A model generated the notes under the pieces. That model searched no databases and had not been told where the DNA came from. It saw only the letters and a list, made by a program, of their open reading frames with translations. Position numbers and translations under genes: made by a program. A stretch of 64,000 nucleotides of DNA, taken from NCBI GenBank assembly GCA_021229015.1, contig CM037784.1, forward strand, positions 66,305,223 through 66,369,222. Reading direction: 5' to 3'. Source of the DNA: Solen grandis. Lineage: Eukaryota > Mollusca > Bivalvia > Adapedonta > Solenidae. Positions 22,432 to 37,100 of the stretch are shown in pieces (within the stretch, counting starts at the first letter, position 1; each line of letters begins with the position of its first letter).

Positions 22432-25400
22432 GTAAGAAGAAAAACAAGGATTATCTAAGAATACTGATTGATTATTGATGGTACTGATAACACAATGTTA
22501 CAATTAATATCAACACAAAATGTGTTCATACTTAAACCATGTTATTTTTTCTTTCTTACCGTTACAATGATATATTATTTAAGATGGATTATTCATGATT
22601 TTTCCTCAGTATTTCACTAACAAACTTGGAATGGACATTTACTTTGTAACTCCAATACAAATGTATTTTGGGTTCGACTACAAAAATGCATTAATAATTA
22701 ATATTAATTTCCACATTGTAATAATACAAGTATTTATTATTAAAAATTGCAGTGATTTATTCAACACTTTCAATTAAGAACCAGATTTCATTTATTTAGG
22801 GAAAAATAACAACACATTTTACAAAGTTGGTGATACTTGGTGAATTGCAATAAGGTTATGAATAATGAATTAAAATAATGAATTACATTTTATTCTGTTT
22901 CATCAGTCTTGGTGGAATTTTCCATTCATTCTGTTCCATCCTGCATGTAAACAACAGTTACCTGAAATTTTAATTCAAATATAGAGCTATGAAATTGTTG
23001 CTTTTTCGTATTAAGAATAATAATATTTTTTTAATCCTAATCATTAAGTTAGAATTATTGCTGACTTTGGTGCCAAGGTTTAAACTGTGTTAAGTTGGTA
23101 TTTGGAGAACTTGGTGCAAAACTGTTTTAACTGCGTTATTTATATGTAGGTACATGTACCATAGTTTCGTATCAAGCCCTCAATTTGCATCATGAATGAT
23201 GGAGCACACAATATCAGAATGATATTCACTGTATGCTTTATTTTGATGAAACACGTCCACTGTATGTCTTTTTGTATTTCTGTACAGTGGGGCACGGGCA
23301 AAGTGAGGGAGACCGTGTGCATGTGACTGACTTTCAGCTGTATGTGGACGATGTTCTGCAGCACATTGACAAGGTCAAGGTCAACTTCCCTGACCTCCCC
23401 GTCTTCATCATCGGACATTCCATGGTAATCATTCAGATGCTTCTAATGTATGCAGTTCTTGCTGAGATCTCTGCACTTTAACCCTTTCCCTCATAGAGGA
23501 CACCATGAAAAGACCTATGCGAACAGCATAAAACCAGATCAGCCTGCGAGTAACTCGCAGGCTGATCTGGTTTTATGCTGTTCGCTGCTCCTCAGTGGTT
23601 TGGAAATGAGGATTTTGTAATTAAATTTGGTAAAGTTTAACTGTGGTTTTCTGCAGATCAGGCTCTATGTGATACAAATGTACCTATTGAGGGCGTCAAA
23701 ATGAGTATATATGAGGGAAAGGGTTAAATAATAAACCAATAAAAGTGTCATATATTTTGAAGGTCTGAACATCAGATAGGCATGAAAAATTTGGGGAGGG
23801 GGAATTGTCATCTGACAATTTAGAATTAAAAGAAAAAAACCACCAAAGTTTACTAGTTGAGAGATGGTAAAAAATACTATATTCTTTGATGAATTAATAA
23901 GGAAATTTCCATTTTCTTACAGACCTGTACTTCTGTCATCCCAAAAATGACTAACAAAGAATTTATTAGTCGAATAATTTGTGTTGTTACTCAGGCCCTG
24001 TTTTATAAGTAATTGGCGATAAACATATCAAATTTTCACTTGTTGCCTTTATAAATTATATCAATTATAATTTTTTTTATTATCATTTAACATAAATACT
24101 AAAGTGCAAAATATTAGAATCAAACTGTTATTCATGAAATACTGTAAATCATGCAAAAATAAATTCATAAAAGTTCCTCATTTTCACATTTTGGGGAGGA
24201 TTAGGCCACCTTAAAGTACAATGTACTTGATGAATCACTTTAAAAACTAAAATAACAAGAAAAGATTATCAAAATGTTTTAATGGACAGCTTACAATAAG
24301 CATACTGTCCCCCTTGCTTTCTCTCTCCTATCATTTTGACCATATAACTTAACCTGTTTAATAGGTCTATGATTTTCCAAGAATTTCCAAAAATGTTTTA
24401 AAATACTTTATAACTGTATTGTGTCATGTTTAAAACAACCTTATCAATACTTTCATTCTTTTATTTATAAATGTATTTTTTATTTATTATTATTTTACTA
24501 TTTCTTTTGATAAAGAAATCGAATCAAGATTTGATAGTAAAAATAAGAATTAAAAAATCAACGGTCCCAGCTGGAATATAATTCAGGACCCCTTGCATAA
24601 AAATATCTCAGCGGCTCTCTTCCTGATTGAGCTAATATGCATCCTGACAGGGACTTGAATCCGGGGCCTTTTGTCTATAGGGCGAAAATGCTGTACCAGC
24701 TGAGCTACCCGGTTGCATACACATCTTTCTCCCCTCCTGTGAGTAATCGGTTCTGTGACATTATCCCCCTCCATTTTAGAATTCATCCCTGAATGCTTGG
24801 AGTAACAGGGTAAATATAACCATGTGCAGGTGTCTTAGACATACCTAGTACCTTTGCCACAGCCCCACCTTGGGCATCAAATATCACAGAGTGAGAAAAA
24901 TGTACAGCCTGACCAGAACATGAACCTGGGGCCTTTTGCTTAGAGGGCGAATGCTCTACAGACTGAGCTACCCAGTATTATACAAAATGTCAGTAATCAT
25001 TACTGTGACATTATTAATAAGATAAACATTATGCATTACTTATCCCACACATCATGTAATAAACAAACAACCATGTATTATTGCAAGCTCAATACTGTAG
25101 ATGCCAAGACCGACGAGTGAAGCTATAAGAAGGTCATGACCTACATGTATAAACATCATTAAAATACAAGCATCTACTGACTAATAACTTATTAACATCA
25201 ATTGCTCGAGAAACTATTTAAAACAAACACCAAACAAATATTTGATATCCCCAAACAATCACATAGAAAATTATCATTTCAATCACAGCTTTACTATCAA
25301 CTGTAATACAAATTTGCATATGCGCCAACGGAAGTGCAAACCCATTTTAATCGGACATACTAATATATATACAGTACTTAATAACAGTATTATATATACA

Positions 25401-28400
25401 GTACTGAATACCACCCAGAAAAATATATAGATATTGGTATATGAACGACATTATTTACCATACATGTTAGGTACATTTACAAAGGCATTCATAAAGTTAA
25501 AGGTGCTGTGTGTTGTCATAAAAATGCAATAAGTTTAAATTTATGTTATAAACTATAGATAAAATATTCTTAACCCTTTCCCTCATAGAGGACACCATGA
25601 AAAGACCTATGCGAACAGCATAAAACCAGATCAGCCTGCGAGTAACTCGCAGGCTGATCAGGTTTTATGCTGTTCGCTGCTCCTCAGTGGTCTGGAAATG
25701 AGGATTTTGTAATTAAATTTGGTAAGGTGTAACTGTGGTTTTCTGCAGATCAGGCTTTATATGATACCTATTGAGGGCGTCAAAATGAGTCTATATGAGG
25801 GAAAGGGTTAAAGTGTATCGGTACATCCCTAACATTTACCTTATATACCACTGTATACTGTGTTTTTCAGGGCGGCACAGTGGCCATCCTATGTGGTATG
25901 ACCAGACCTGACTTCTTCAAGGGCGTGGTCCTCATAGCCCCCCTGGTTATCCCAGACAAGAATACAGCTACACCTCTGAGGGTATGTTGATACATTTAAC
26001 ATGTCATTGACAACACCATATAATGATTTTTTTTTTATATATATATATAATTTTCATTTGTTGTGACAAATCATTTTTCCCAACATATTCCTTCAGAAAG
26101 ACATTCCAAGTACATGTACATCTTATGTTATGTTCATTTTTGTACAATGATTATTTGCATACTCTTAAAGAACATGGTCTAAATTTTCTCAGGATTTACT
26201 CCTTTTGGGATACCAAATTTGACATTTTTAAGCTTTTTACAAAAAAAAGTTGAAATTTCAAAATCAACAGATGTAAAAGAGGTCTTTACTTCATGAATAT
26301 ACATGTATAGATTTTGACTATGAATATATGTATTAGTATACTGAACTTAAAAATGGTATAATGAAATAATGGATTTTACTTTCCTTGCAGACTGTGTAGA
26401 ATTTGAGCTACACTGTACATGTATACTATAGACTCTGGGTCTGCTCTGTTTGCAAATACACCAAGATATGTCAATACATTTATAAGGTAAAGGGTTAATC
26501 TTCACAAATGGAGATACTTTCTGTGTCACCTGCTGTAAGCAGAGATGACACATAACATTCACTTTTCCATCTTCTGCTTGTCCATCTGTCTGTCTGTCAC
26601 AATTTTTCATCACCCTTCTTGACGAAAGAGTTTTCATTTATTTATTTTTTATTATACAAAAAGAAAGATATTACACTGTGCAGGGTAACTTAATATATTC
26701 AAAAGTACCCTAGGGGCCTTATTCACAAAATTAACTACCTGAAGCTAAATGTTTCACTTCAATGAAAGAGAATTAACACTACTACATAAAGACACAGTTT
26801 ATTGCCTTTGCAAACAGAGCAGACCCAGATCAGACAGCTCCTGGAAGGAGCTTTTCCAGGAGCTGTCTGATCAGGTTCATCTCAGTTTGCTCGTACAATA
26901 TTTTACTTTGAAGCGCAGACTCTACAGTATGCACAGCAAAAATCGCAGAAAATTTATTGTTTCATATACATGTACCATTTAAAGTTTATACAATTGATAT
27001 TCATAATGTCATTAAGTACATGAATATTCATGAGGTAAAGTGTTTAAGGTGTATAGTGGATACAGATCAAGGGCTTAATTATGAGAATTAACCATAGCGA
27101 TATGGGTTCAAAGGTCACAGTGCTGTACCTGTGTTTTTCCACCAAACAAAGACTTGTGTGTTACAGTTGTTGTCTAATTCATCTGAACCATCTTTGCACA
27201 ATGTATATATTGTATTTGTGTCACAGTTATTTCATATGATGAGGTCTGGTTTATGATTACTATCAAAGTAAACCCTGTAATGATGTGGTCATAAATGTTT
27301 CAGATCAATGTCATGTAATTTCTATATCAATAATCAGTGATGTTGGCCAACGTGTAATTAACTTGCTGGCAATAATAGGAGAGTGTCTGACCAGCCTGTA
27401 GGAAAACATCAGCCTTGTTTTTAGTAGAATGCATTTTGACAGTACAAACAGACCGAGGTTAAACAATAATCAGATACTTATATATGTGTGTATGTGATCT
27501 TTGGTATACCTTGCCTTGTGAGGTCAATATTATATGACTATAGTGTTTGGGTTAGGGTTAGGGTTTGGTTTTAATGTTTGTAGGTAGTGTTTGGTTTGGG
27601 AGCTGAAATAATGGTAGGTTCAATGTTACATTAAATACACTTTGGAAACTTTCAATAACAGTAATATTATATGAGAGAATAAATCATTCATACACACCCT
27701 ATATATTTGAATATGGTTTATGCAATGACAAAAATGCCAAGTTATTATGTCTTTGGTAACAACAAACAGTATGAAACCCGATCAGCTCTGGAGTTTTTGG
27801 CCTGTTGATTGGTAAAAGGTTTTAGGGATAGGGGTCATTTATCATACCTCTGCATTGCAAGGAATAGTAATTACATATATTGTCCCTCACATTATTAAAA
27901 ATGTCCTTGAAATCTTTAGATGTCATTAAATCATAAAGACAACAATGGTAGCTCTGTGTTTTATGGAGAATGCAGCAAACTCTCATTGAAAAGTAAATTT
28001 TGATGAATAATATAACATAGTGAAGGACATTTATTCATTTCCATTTTATGTTTTGTCATATTTCTCTACTGGTTGTGAAAAATAGCTCAAATTGGTGAAG
28101 ACATGAGCATGACTATTATAAATGTATAAGCACATGTAAAATATAATACAACATAATTTGTTGACAGGTATTTCTGGGGAAGATGGCAGCGAAGGTGTTC
28201 CCACAGATGCATGTGGCCAAGATTGACACAAAGACAATCTCCCGTGACCCAGTAGTTGTAAGATCAAGATTTTAATTTAAAGTTATCACGTCTCCCTCTG
28301 GGTTAGACATAATGCTTGTTTTTCTATCTGTTTTCCACCAAGGCTTCTTTCGCTTTTATCTCCAAAACCCATCCCTGGGTTTCAGTAAAACTTAACAGAA

Positions 28401-31053
28401 ATAATCACTTCTAGGCTTAGTTACAAATATTGTCCAAACATTTTGCTTTGTTATTTTAGGGTTATTGTCCTTTATATATCGTATTTTCGTAAACAACATT
28501 TGAAGTTTATTTTGGTCCCATTTCTTCCCTTCTTATTTTAACTAAAAAAAAATTTAATAAAATCCCCTCCCGAGGTTCAATTCATGTACATTTTTCAATT
28601 TTTATTTCGAAGTCAAATTTCATAATTTTTCGTGAACTAATTATCGTCCTTATTATCAATCGTATCCGGGCCAGTAAGTTTATTTTGCAGAGGCACCTGG
28701 AGTGATGGCTTAGGCAAGTTTTTCACACCTTTTTTCGAGATTGGGTTGGGCAACATGTGTCCCACCGGAAATGTTGATTATTGCTAATCGATGTCTGACA
28801 GGTTGCATAATATGCACTTGCCATTAGATAGACCCAGGTGTCAGATCTTTAGTACATTTCATATCATCGCGTTCATCACCGGCATGCAACGCAACCTGAA
28901 GCAGCAGATCGACAGAAAATATGTACATGTATCATTTCTTGACATGGTAGAATGATTATGTTCATCAGAAGCATCTGTAGATCATGATATATTTTAATTT
29001 TTTAATTGCAAATAGAATATGATAGGTGGTTTTATGGCATAACGATTCCCACAATATGCACCGGTAATGAAAACGCAGACATGCATGGTCACAAACTGAA
29101 ATTTCCATTGGATTTTTAATCCGAATAAACGTTATTTCGAAGTTTTCAGCTTGGTCCCAAGGACTTTGATTTAACAAGGTTCTACTGTATATACATGTAC
29201 ATATAATCGTTGAGATTCTTGTCTAGACTTTAATTCCAAAACTGCTGACCAGATTTAAATTAGTCTTCACCAAAGTAATAACACATAAGTTTGGCACGTC
29301 ATATTTGGATGATTTTTGCCCCTTAATTTTGTTCATACAATAATACCTGTGAACATAGGTCAGGCAGTGGACTCTACGCACTTTGAACAGTCCCAATGCA
29401 GTTCATACCTAGTTGAACAATCCAAATATTTTATTCAAAACTTAAAGGCCCATTATACTTCTAGAAGCAGTGTATATTCTTCAGACAGAAAAGCAAAGTG
29501 TGTACAACAGATTTGTTATGAGATGTAATCTGTATAAATTTTTTGACGAAAACATTACAACAACGCATAAATAAGAAAGGATCTTTTACAATAGATCATT
29601 CAGTTGTTTACAAAAATAACTAAATCACATATTCCACATATTTTTGTCAATATTCTGACGATTTCCATAAGCCTTCTGTATGTCACCATCAATGAATCAT
29701 GAATTCATAAATTGATGACATAGCAAATAAACAAATTCTGATGGGCCAGTGTTGTTGTTTTTGTTTTTTTTCAAAATTCAAATTACAGTCGTCTTCGGGA
29801 ATACTTGCCAATGCAAAATATAAACAATGAGAGTATTTTGACATCCATCCAAAAAACTCAAAAGCATAATTTGATCAACATTTTCAGTGCTTTCAACACA
29901 TCAGATATTTGCACATTATATACCATTTGTGTAAGTCTGCAATATGTCAGTGTTGTTTTCTTTTTCATGAAAATTAAATCATCATGAAACATAACGGGTC
30001 TGTAAGTGACATTTCAGTTCATCACTAACATGCATACTTATTTTCCTGTGTTGTCTTCCCAAAATTTACGTATAAATTTGCTTCAATTTGACTGATTTCT
30101 GTGATATTCAAAGAAAATGGCCTTTTTAACCAGGTTTTCCGAAGGAAAAGTCTGGTTATAAGATTGGGGTATGTCGGCTAGCGGGCGGATGGGCGGGCGT
30201 AAACAATTTCTTCTGTGCGCAACTCCTCCTACATTTTTGTGTCGCCTGCATAGCATGGCAGACACATAGGGATCACTTTGTCCGTCGTCGGCGTCGTCGG
30301 CGTCACACTTTCTTGTCCGGAGCATAACTCGAAAAGTATTTGAGGTATCACCTTGAAACTTAAAACATGGATAGATCACATTGAGGTGGAGTGCAGTGCA
30401 CAAGAATGATAACTCTGACTTTAATATTTTCTGAGTTATTGCCCTTTGTTGATTTTCAGTCTTAATTTTTGTCCAGGGCATAACTCAAAAAGTATTTGAG
30501 GTGCTGACTTAAAACTTTATAGATCTCAATGGTCTGAGTGCAGTGCACATGAATGATAACTCTGTTTCTCTTTTTCCTTGAGTTATTGCCCTTTGTTGAT
30601 ACTCAGACTTCATTTTTGTCTGGAGCATAACACGAAAAGTATTTGAGGTATTACTTTGAAACCTCACAGGTGGAAAGATCTCATGGAGTACATTGTGCAA
30701 GAATGATAACTGTTGTATTTTTGGAGTTATTTCCCTTTGTTTATTTTTTTGGATTTAATTCTTGTGTGGTGCATAACTTGTAAAGTATTTGAAGTGTTGC
30801 CTTAAACATTTATAGTAGATAGATCTCATTGGTCTGAGTGCAGTACACAAGAATGATAACTCAATAATGATAATGATGACTACAAACTTGCAACATATAT
30901 ATAATTAATGTCATAAGTGCTTAATGACGTCATAATTTTTCTTACAGTTAATGTTTTGAATTCATAGTCATTCTGACACTCCTCTGATGAAGACTGTATA
31001 GTCGAAAGTGCTCGGGAAAATTATTACATATTGCACTGTTTGAATATGTTATT

Positions 31054-31084
<31 letters not shown>

Positions 31085-31096
31085 AATATATATTTT

Positions 31097-31130
<34 letters not shown>

Positions 31131-34100
31131 ATTTGGTGTTATTTTGTACCTCACAAAATAGATTATGCTTTATCAATAATTTGTCAAAAGATCGATTTTC
31201 TAGTCAATTCTTTCATCAAACATGCTTAAATGCAGGCGACACAAGTGTTCCGAGGAACACCCACATCTAGTTCAACAGATTTGGCCCAAACTTTTACAGA
31301 AGCATTATTACATAGTGGCCTGGCGCATATTGTCAGGGTTTTGTGGTTGACTATTTTTGATGCAGTTATGGCCCTTTGCTCCTTAACGGATGTAATATAA
31401 AAGAAATATTCTTTCGTGCACAACTTCTACATTTCTTAATAAATTTTGTCCATACTTTAACAGAAGTACCTTCACTAAGTCACCCTGGAGAATATTACCT
31501 GTGTTTTGAAGTTTGACCGTTTTTGATGGAGTTATGCCCCTTTTATAAAATTCCTTGTCCGGAGCATAACTCTACATTATAAGAGGTATTGACTTGAACC
31601 TTTATAGGTGCATACATCTCATTGAGGCAGAATGCACTTCATAGGAACCTCACTCTGTTTTTCATAATTTTGGAGTTACATGTTTGCCCCTTTGTTAAAA
31701 TTCCTGATATGGAGCATAACTCCTTAATTTTAAAATATATAGTAATGATTGGTTTTGCAGTTTGACCATTTTTGATGGAGCTATGGCCCTTAGTTATTTT
31801 TTTATGCTCACCAAAGGTGACGCATATAGTCGCCGCTTCGTCCGTCCGTCCGTTCGTCCGTCCGTCACACTTTCTTTGTCCGGACTATTTCTCAGGAACT
31901 AACGGCTTGAATTCAACGAAACTTTATGGGAAGCTTTATTACCAAGAGGAGATGCGCATATCGTCAGCATGACCCGATTCCTAAATTTTTCACAGAGTTA
32001 TGGCCCATTGACTTTTCGGCCTATAGTACATATTGCATGATTCTTGTCCGGGCTATTTCTCAGGAACTAATGGCTTGAATTCAACGAAACTTTATGGGAA
32101 GCTTTATTACCAAGAGGAGATGCGCATATCGTCAGCATTACCCGATTCCTAAATTTTTCACAGAGTTAAGGCCCCTTGACTTTTTGGCCTATAGTACATA
32201 TTGCATGATTCTTGTCCGGACTATTTCTCAGGAACTAACGGCTTGAATTCAACGAAACTTTATGGGAAGCTTTATTACCAAGAGGAGATGCGCATATCGT
32301 CAGCATGACCCGATTCCTAAATTTTTCAAAGAGTTATGGCCCATTGACTTTTCGGCCTATAGTACATATTGCATGATTCTTGTCCGGGCTATTTCTCAGG
32401 AACTAATGGCTTGAATTCAACGAAACTTTATGGGAAGCTTTATTACCAAGAGGAGATGCGCATATCGTCAGCATTACCCGATTCCTAAATTTTTCACAGA
32501 GTTAAGGCCCCTTGACTTTTTGGCCTATAGTACATATTGCATGATTCTTGTCCGGGCTATTTCTCAGGAACTAATGGCTTGAATTCAGCAAAACTTTATG
32601 GGAAGCTTTATTACCAAGAGAAGATACGCATATCTTCGACGTGACCTGGTTCCTCAATTTTTAAGAGAGTTATGGCCCCTACTACCATGTTGTTGACTAA
32701 TATTCATGTCATTTGTCTAATTTAACAGGAGATATCATTTCAACAAAACCCCACAAAATTCAATATGCTAGTAATGTCAATCATAATCATGTCAGCTAAT
32801 TGTTGTTTAGGCCATTATACACTATTTCAAATATCCAGTCATATGTCAAGAGTGTTGGTTTACCTCTTTGATATGAGCACACATTGAAATGTATGACTTA
32901 ATTTTTAGTAGTATAAAAACTTTAAAAAAATCAATGAAAGATCTGATGAGTAACACGTATTATCATATTAAATAGTAAACTGTTACTAAGTCTCCAAATT
33001 AGAGTTGGTAAAACATCTCATCTGATGAGAATAGATATGATTTAGGAATGGGGATTTCAACATATCCTCCCACCCATTGACCAAGGCCTTATTTGTAACA
33101 ATGACGTTCTTCGGGGAGCATCTGTCAGTTCTACTGACTTTCTTGTATTATAGTTGAATTGAGGGGTTCACACTAAATCAAAACTTTGACTCCTGATCTC
33201 TTTATCTTAACCCTTTCCCTCATAGAGGAAACCATGAAAAGACCTATGCGAACAGCTTAAAACCAGATCAGCCTGCGAGTAACTCGCAGGTTGATCAGGT
33301 TTTATGCTGTTCGCTGCTCCTCAGTGGTCTGGAAATGAGGATTTTGTAATTAAATTTGGTAAGGTTTAACTGTGGTTTTCTGCAGATCAGGCTTTATGTG
33401 GTACCTATTGAGTGTGTCAAAATGAGTCTATATGAGGGAAAGGGTTAAAATGACTCTTGTTTTTATGCTCACCGAAGGTGACGCATATAGTCGCCGCTTC
33501 GTCCGTCCGTCCGTTCGTCCGTAACACTTTCCTTGTCCGGACTATTTCTCAGGAACTAACCGCTTGAATTCAACGAAACTTTATGGGAAGCTTTATTACC
33601 AAGAGGAGATGCGCATATCGTCAGCATGACCCGATTCCTAAATTTTTCAAAGAGTTAAGGCCCATTGACTTTTTGGCCTATAGTACATATTGCATGATTC
33701 TTGTCCGGGCTATTTCTCAGGAACTAATGGCTTGAATTCAACAAAATTTTATGGGAAGCTTTATCACCAAAGTAGATACGGGGACCTGGTTCCTCAATTT
33801 TTCAAAGAGCTATGGCCCATTAAATTTTCGGCCTATAGTACATATTGCATGATTCTTGTCTGGGCTATTTCTCAGGAACTAATGGCTTGAATTCAACAAA
33901 ATTTTATGGGAAGCTTTATCACCAAAAGTAGATACGCATATCGTTGCTGACCCGATTCCTAAATTTTTCACAGAGTTATGGCCCCTTGACTTTTTGGCCT
34001 TTAGTACATATTGCATGATTCTTGTCCGGGCTATTTCTCAGGAACTAATGGCTTGAATTCAACAAAATTTTATGGGAAGCTTTATCACCAAGAGTAGATA

Positions 34101-37100
34101 CGCATATCGTCGGCGTGACCTGGTTCCTCAATTTTTCACAGAGTTATGGCCCCTTGACTTTTTGGCCTATAGTACATATTGCATGATTCTTGTCCGGGCT
34201 ATTTCTCAGGAACTAATGGCTTGAATTCAACAAAACTTTATGGGAAGCTTTATCACCAAGAGTAGATCGCATATCGTCGCTGACCTGTTTCCTCAACTTT
34301 TCACAGAGTTATGGCCCATTGACTTTTCGGCCTATAGTACATATTGCATGATTCTTGTCCGGGCTATTTCTCAGGAACTAATGGCTTGAATTCAACGAAA
34401 CTTTATGGGAAGCTTTATTACCAAGAGGAGATGCGCATATCGTCAGCATGACCCGATTCATAAATTTTTCAAAAAGTTAAGGCCCATTGACTTTTTGGCC
34501 TATAGTACATATTGCATGATTCTTGTCCGGGCTATTTCTCAGGAACTAATGGCTTGAATTCAGCAAAATTTTATGGGAAGCTTTATCACCAAGAGTAGAT
34601 ACGCATATCGTCGGCGTGACCTGGTTCCTCAATTTTTCACAGAGTTATGGCCCCTTGACTTTTTGGCCTATAGTACATATTGCATGATTCTTGTCCGGGC
34701 TATTTCTCAGGAACTAATGGCTTGAATTCAACAAAACTTTATGGGAAGCTTTATCACCAAGAGTAGATCGCATATCGTGCTGACCGTTCCTAATTTTCAA
34801 GAGTTAGGCCCATTACTTTTGGCCTATAGTACATATTGCATGATTCTTGTCCGGGCTATTTCTCAGGAACTAATGGCTTGAATTCAACGAAACTTTATGG
34901 GAAGCTTTATTACCAAGAGGAGATGCGCATATCGTTAGCATGACCCGATTCCTAAATTTTTCAAAGAGTTAAGGCCCATTGACTTTTTGGCCTATAGTAC
35001 ATATTGCATGATTCTTGTCCGGGCTATTTCTCAGGAACTAATGGCTTGAATTCAACAAAATTTTATGGGAAGCTTTATCACCAAGAGTAGATACACATAT
35101 TGTCGGCGTGACCTGGTTCCTCAATTTTTCACAGAGTTATGGCCCCTTGACTTTTTGGCCTATAGTACATATTGCATGATTCTTGTCCGGGCTATTTCTC
35201 AGGAACTAATGGCTTGAATTCAAAGAAACTTTATGGGAAGCTTTATTACCAAGAGGAGATGCGCATATCATTAGCATGACCCGATTCCTAAATTATTAAG
35301 AGAGTTATGGCCCCTACTACCATGTTGTTGACTAATATTCATGTCATTTGCCTAATTTAACAGGAGATATCATTTAAACAAAACCCCACAAAATTCAATA
35401 TGCTAGTAATGTCAATCATAATCATGTCAGCTTATTGTTGTTTAGGCCATTATACACTATTTCAAATATCCAGTCATATGTCAAGAGTGTTGGTTAACCT
35501 CTTTGATATGAGCACACATTGAAATGTATGACTTAATTTTTAGTAGTATAAAAACTTTAAAAAAATCAATGAAAGATCTGATGAGTAACACGTATTATCA
35601 TATTAAATAGTAAACTGTTACTAAGTCTAAAAATTAGAGTTAAAACATCTCATCTGATGAGGAGAATAGATATGATTTAGGAATGGGGATTTCAACATAT
35701 CCTCCCACCCATTGACCAAGGCCTTATTTGTAACAATGACGTTCTTCGGGGAGCATCTGTCAGTTCTACTGACTTTCTTGTTTGCATTAGATTTAATAGA
35801 CATTGAGCACAAAATTATTTGACTGTTACAAATAATCTGTACTGGGACGAAACATTGCGAAAAGAAAACCTGGTTTTGTGACAATTCCTGTCACTTGTTT
35901 TTTCTTTTTTCATGATTCTAAATAAATTTAACATGAGAAAAAAATGTCTATAACTCCATTGTTTATGTTGCAGGTGAAGAAATATGAAGATGATCCTCTT
36001 ATATATCATGAAGGGCTAAAGGGAAAGTATGTCTTCTATATTTTTCCATTTAAGGAATAATACCAGTAGCTAAAATGATTTTCACCTCATGTGTATTTCT
36101 TAACACAGAAAGATGAATATAACATGAAATTAATCAGATTCATAAAAAAATGGTACTGGTATAGCTCCCTTGCTCAGCGCTCAGCATATAAGGGTAGTTC
36201 CAGGACTGGTTCACCCGGTGTCAGGATAATGTGACTGGATGTGATATCATGCCACATGTCTATGGTGTGATACTGCAGTGTGGCAGCACTGTTGTTGTTT
36301 TTTTTTAATTCTGTCAATTTGCAGTAATGCAGATCACTGTTACATGGACTGATTGTGCAACTTATATGTAAAGCATGATCCCATCCTTTCTTAAATTTAA
36401 GTGCAACCATTCAGAAATCCTTTGTCACATTTTCAACTTGGTCCAGGGGCTTTCGATGACTCGGCTTACAGCTTATATGGTCATTAATGTTGAAGGAAAC
36501 CTAAATACCCATAGAAGCCCTTTGTGTCTGGACAAGTGACCACCATACTATCTTTTTTTTTTTTAAACAAATATGTTTCTCCTATGCTTTCCAAGTTGCC
36601 AAATAACATTTTGAAGCCATAGATATAGGAATTATTACAAGTTTACTTTATTGAAAATTTTTAGATGCTTGATATCTAATAATGGAGAAGAGGACCTGAA
36701 TTTTATGAATCCTCTCAAATTCAGATTGTTCTCAACTCAAAATTGACAGTTTCTCTATCGCCACAAATATGATATTTTGAGGCATTTAACCCTTTCCCTC
36801 ATATATACTCATTTTGATGCACTCAATAGGTATCACATAAAGCCTGATCTGCAGGAAACCACAGTTTAACCTTTTCAAATTTATTTACAAAATCCTCATT
36901 TCCAGACCACTGAGGAGCAGCGAACAGCATAAAACCTGATCAGCCTGCGAGTTACTCGCAGGCTGATCTGGTTTTATGCTGTTCGCATAGGTCTTTTCAT
37001 GGTTTACTCTATGAGGGAAAGGGTTAATGACCATTTTCTGTAAAAGCATGCTAATAATGATATGTATGCAAATTTTCTAATTTTTTATTAGTGAATAAGG

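Larger units (their letters stand above)
23425..25870 (+). other. lipase intron between the two halves of the nucleophile elbow
   Basis: It contains two TTAA-flanked palindromic elements (23478-23727 and 25570-25813), two - strand tRNA-derived SINE fragments (24585-25010) and unassigned AT-rich sequence. Confidence 0.8.
30128..35897 (+). mobile_element. outer Helentron-like element (AACCAGGTTTTCC family), interrupted by others
   Basis: The 5' hairpin is AACCAGGTTTTCC (30128-30140), GAA, GGAAAAGTCTGGTT (30144-30157). The complementary arm reappears as GAAAACCTGGTT near 35864-35875, followed by hairpin GTGACA-ATTCC-TGTCAC (35878-35894) and CTTG (35894-35897) then TT. Its own body is visible at 30158-30237, 31271-31803 and 35781-35860; the rest is later insertions. 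Core phrases GTGCGCAACTCCTCC (30215) and GTGCACAACTTC (31416) show its repeat unit continuing across the inner insertion. Confidence 0.6.
28258..35973 (+). other. 7.7-kb lipase intron with a nested transposon cluster
   Basis: 28258-30127 is AT-rich with no recognised element. 30128-35897 is a nest of Helentron-like elements described separately. The intron ends TATGTTGCAG, an ordinary acceptor only 76 bp after the last element. Confidence 0.75.

Noticed and set aside
24640..24715. Functional tRNA gene on the - strand
   Set aside because: A and B boxes are present, but acceptor and anticodon stems do not pair and a second similar copy lies 250 bp away. SINE-derived is more likely.
27545..27566. 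Interstitial telomere repeat
   Set aside because: Only about two and a half TTAGGG units, easily chance.
30083..30481. 132-residue - strand open frame
   Set aside because: It lies across the 5' regions of two nested elements, has no recognisable domain, and its pieces recur in other repeat units.
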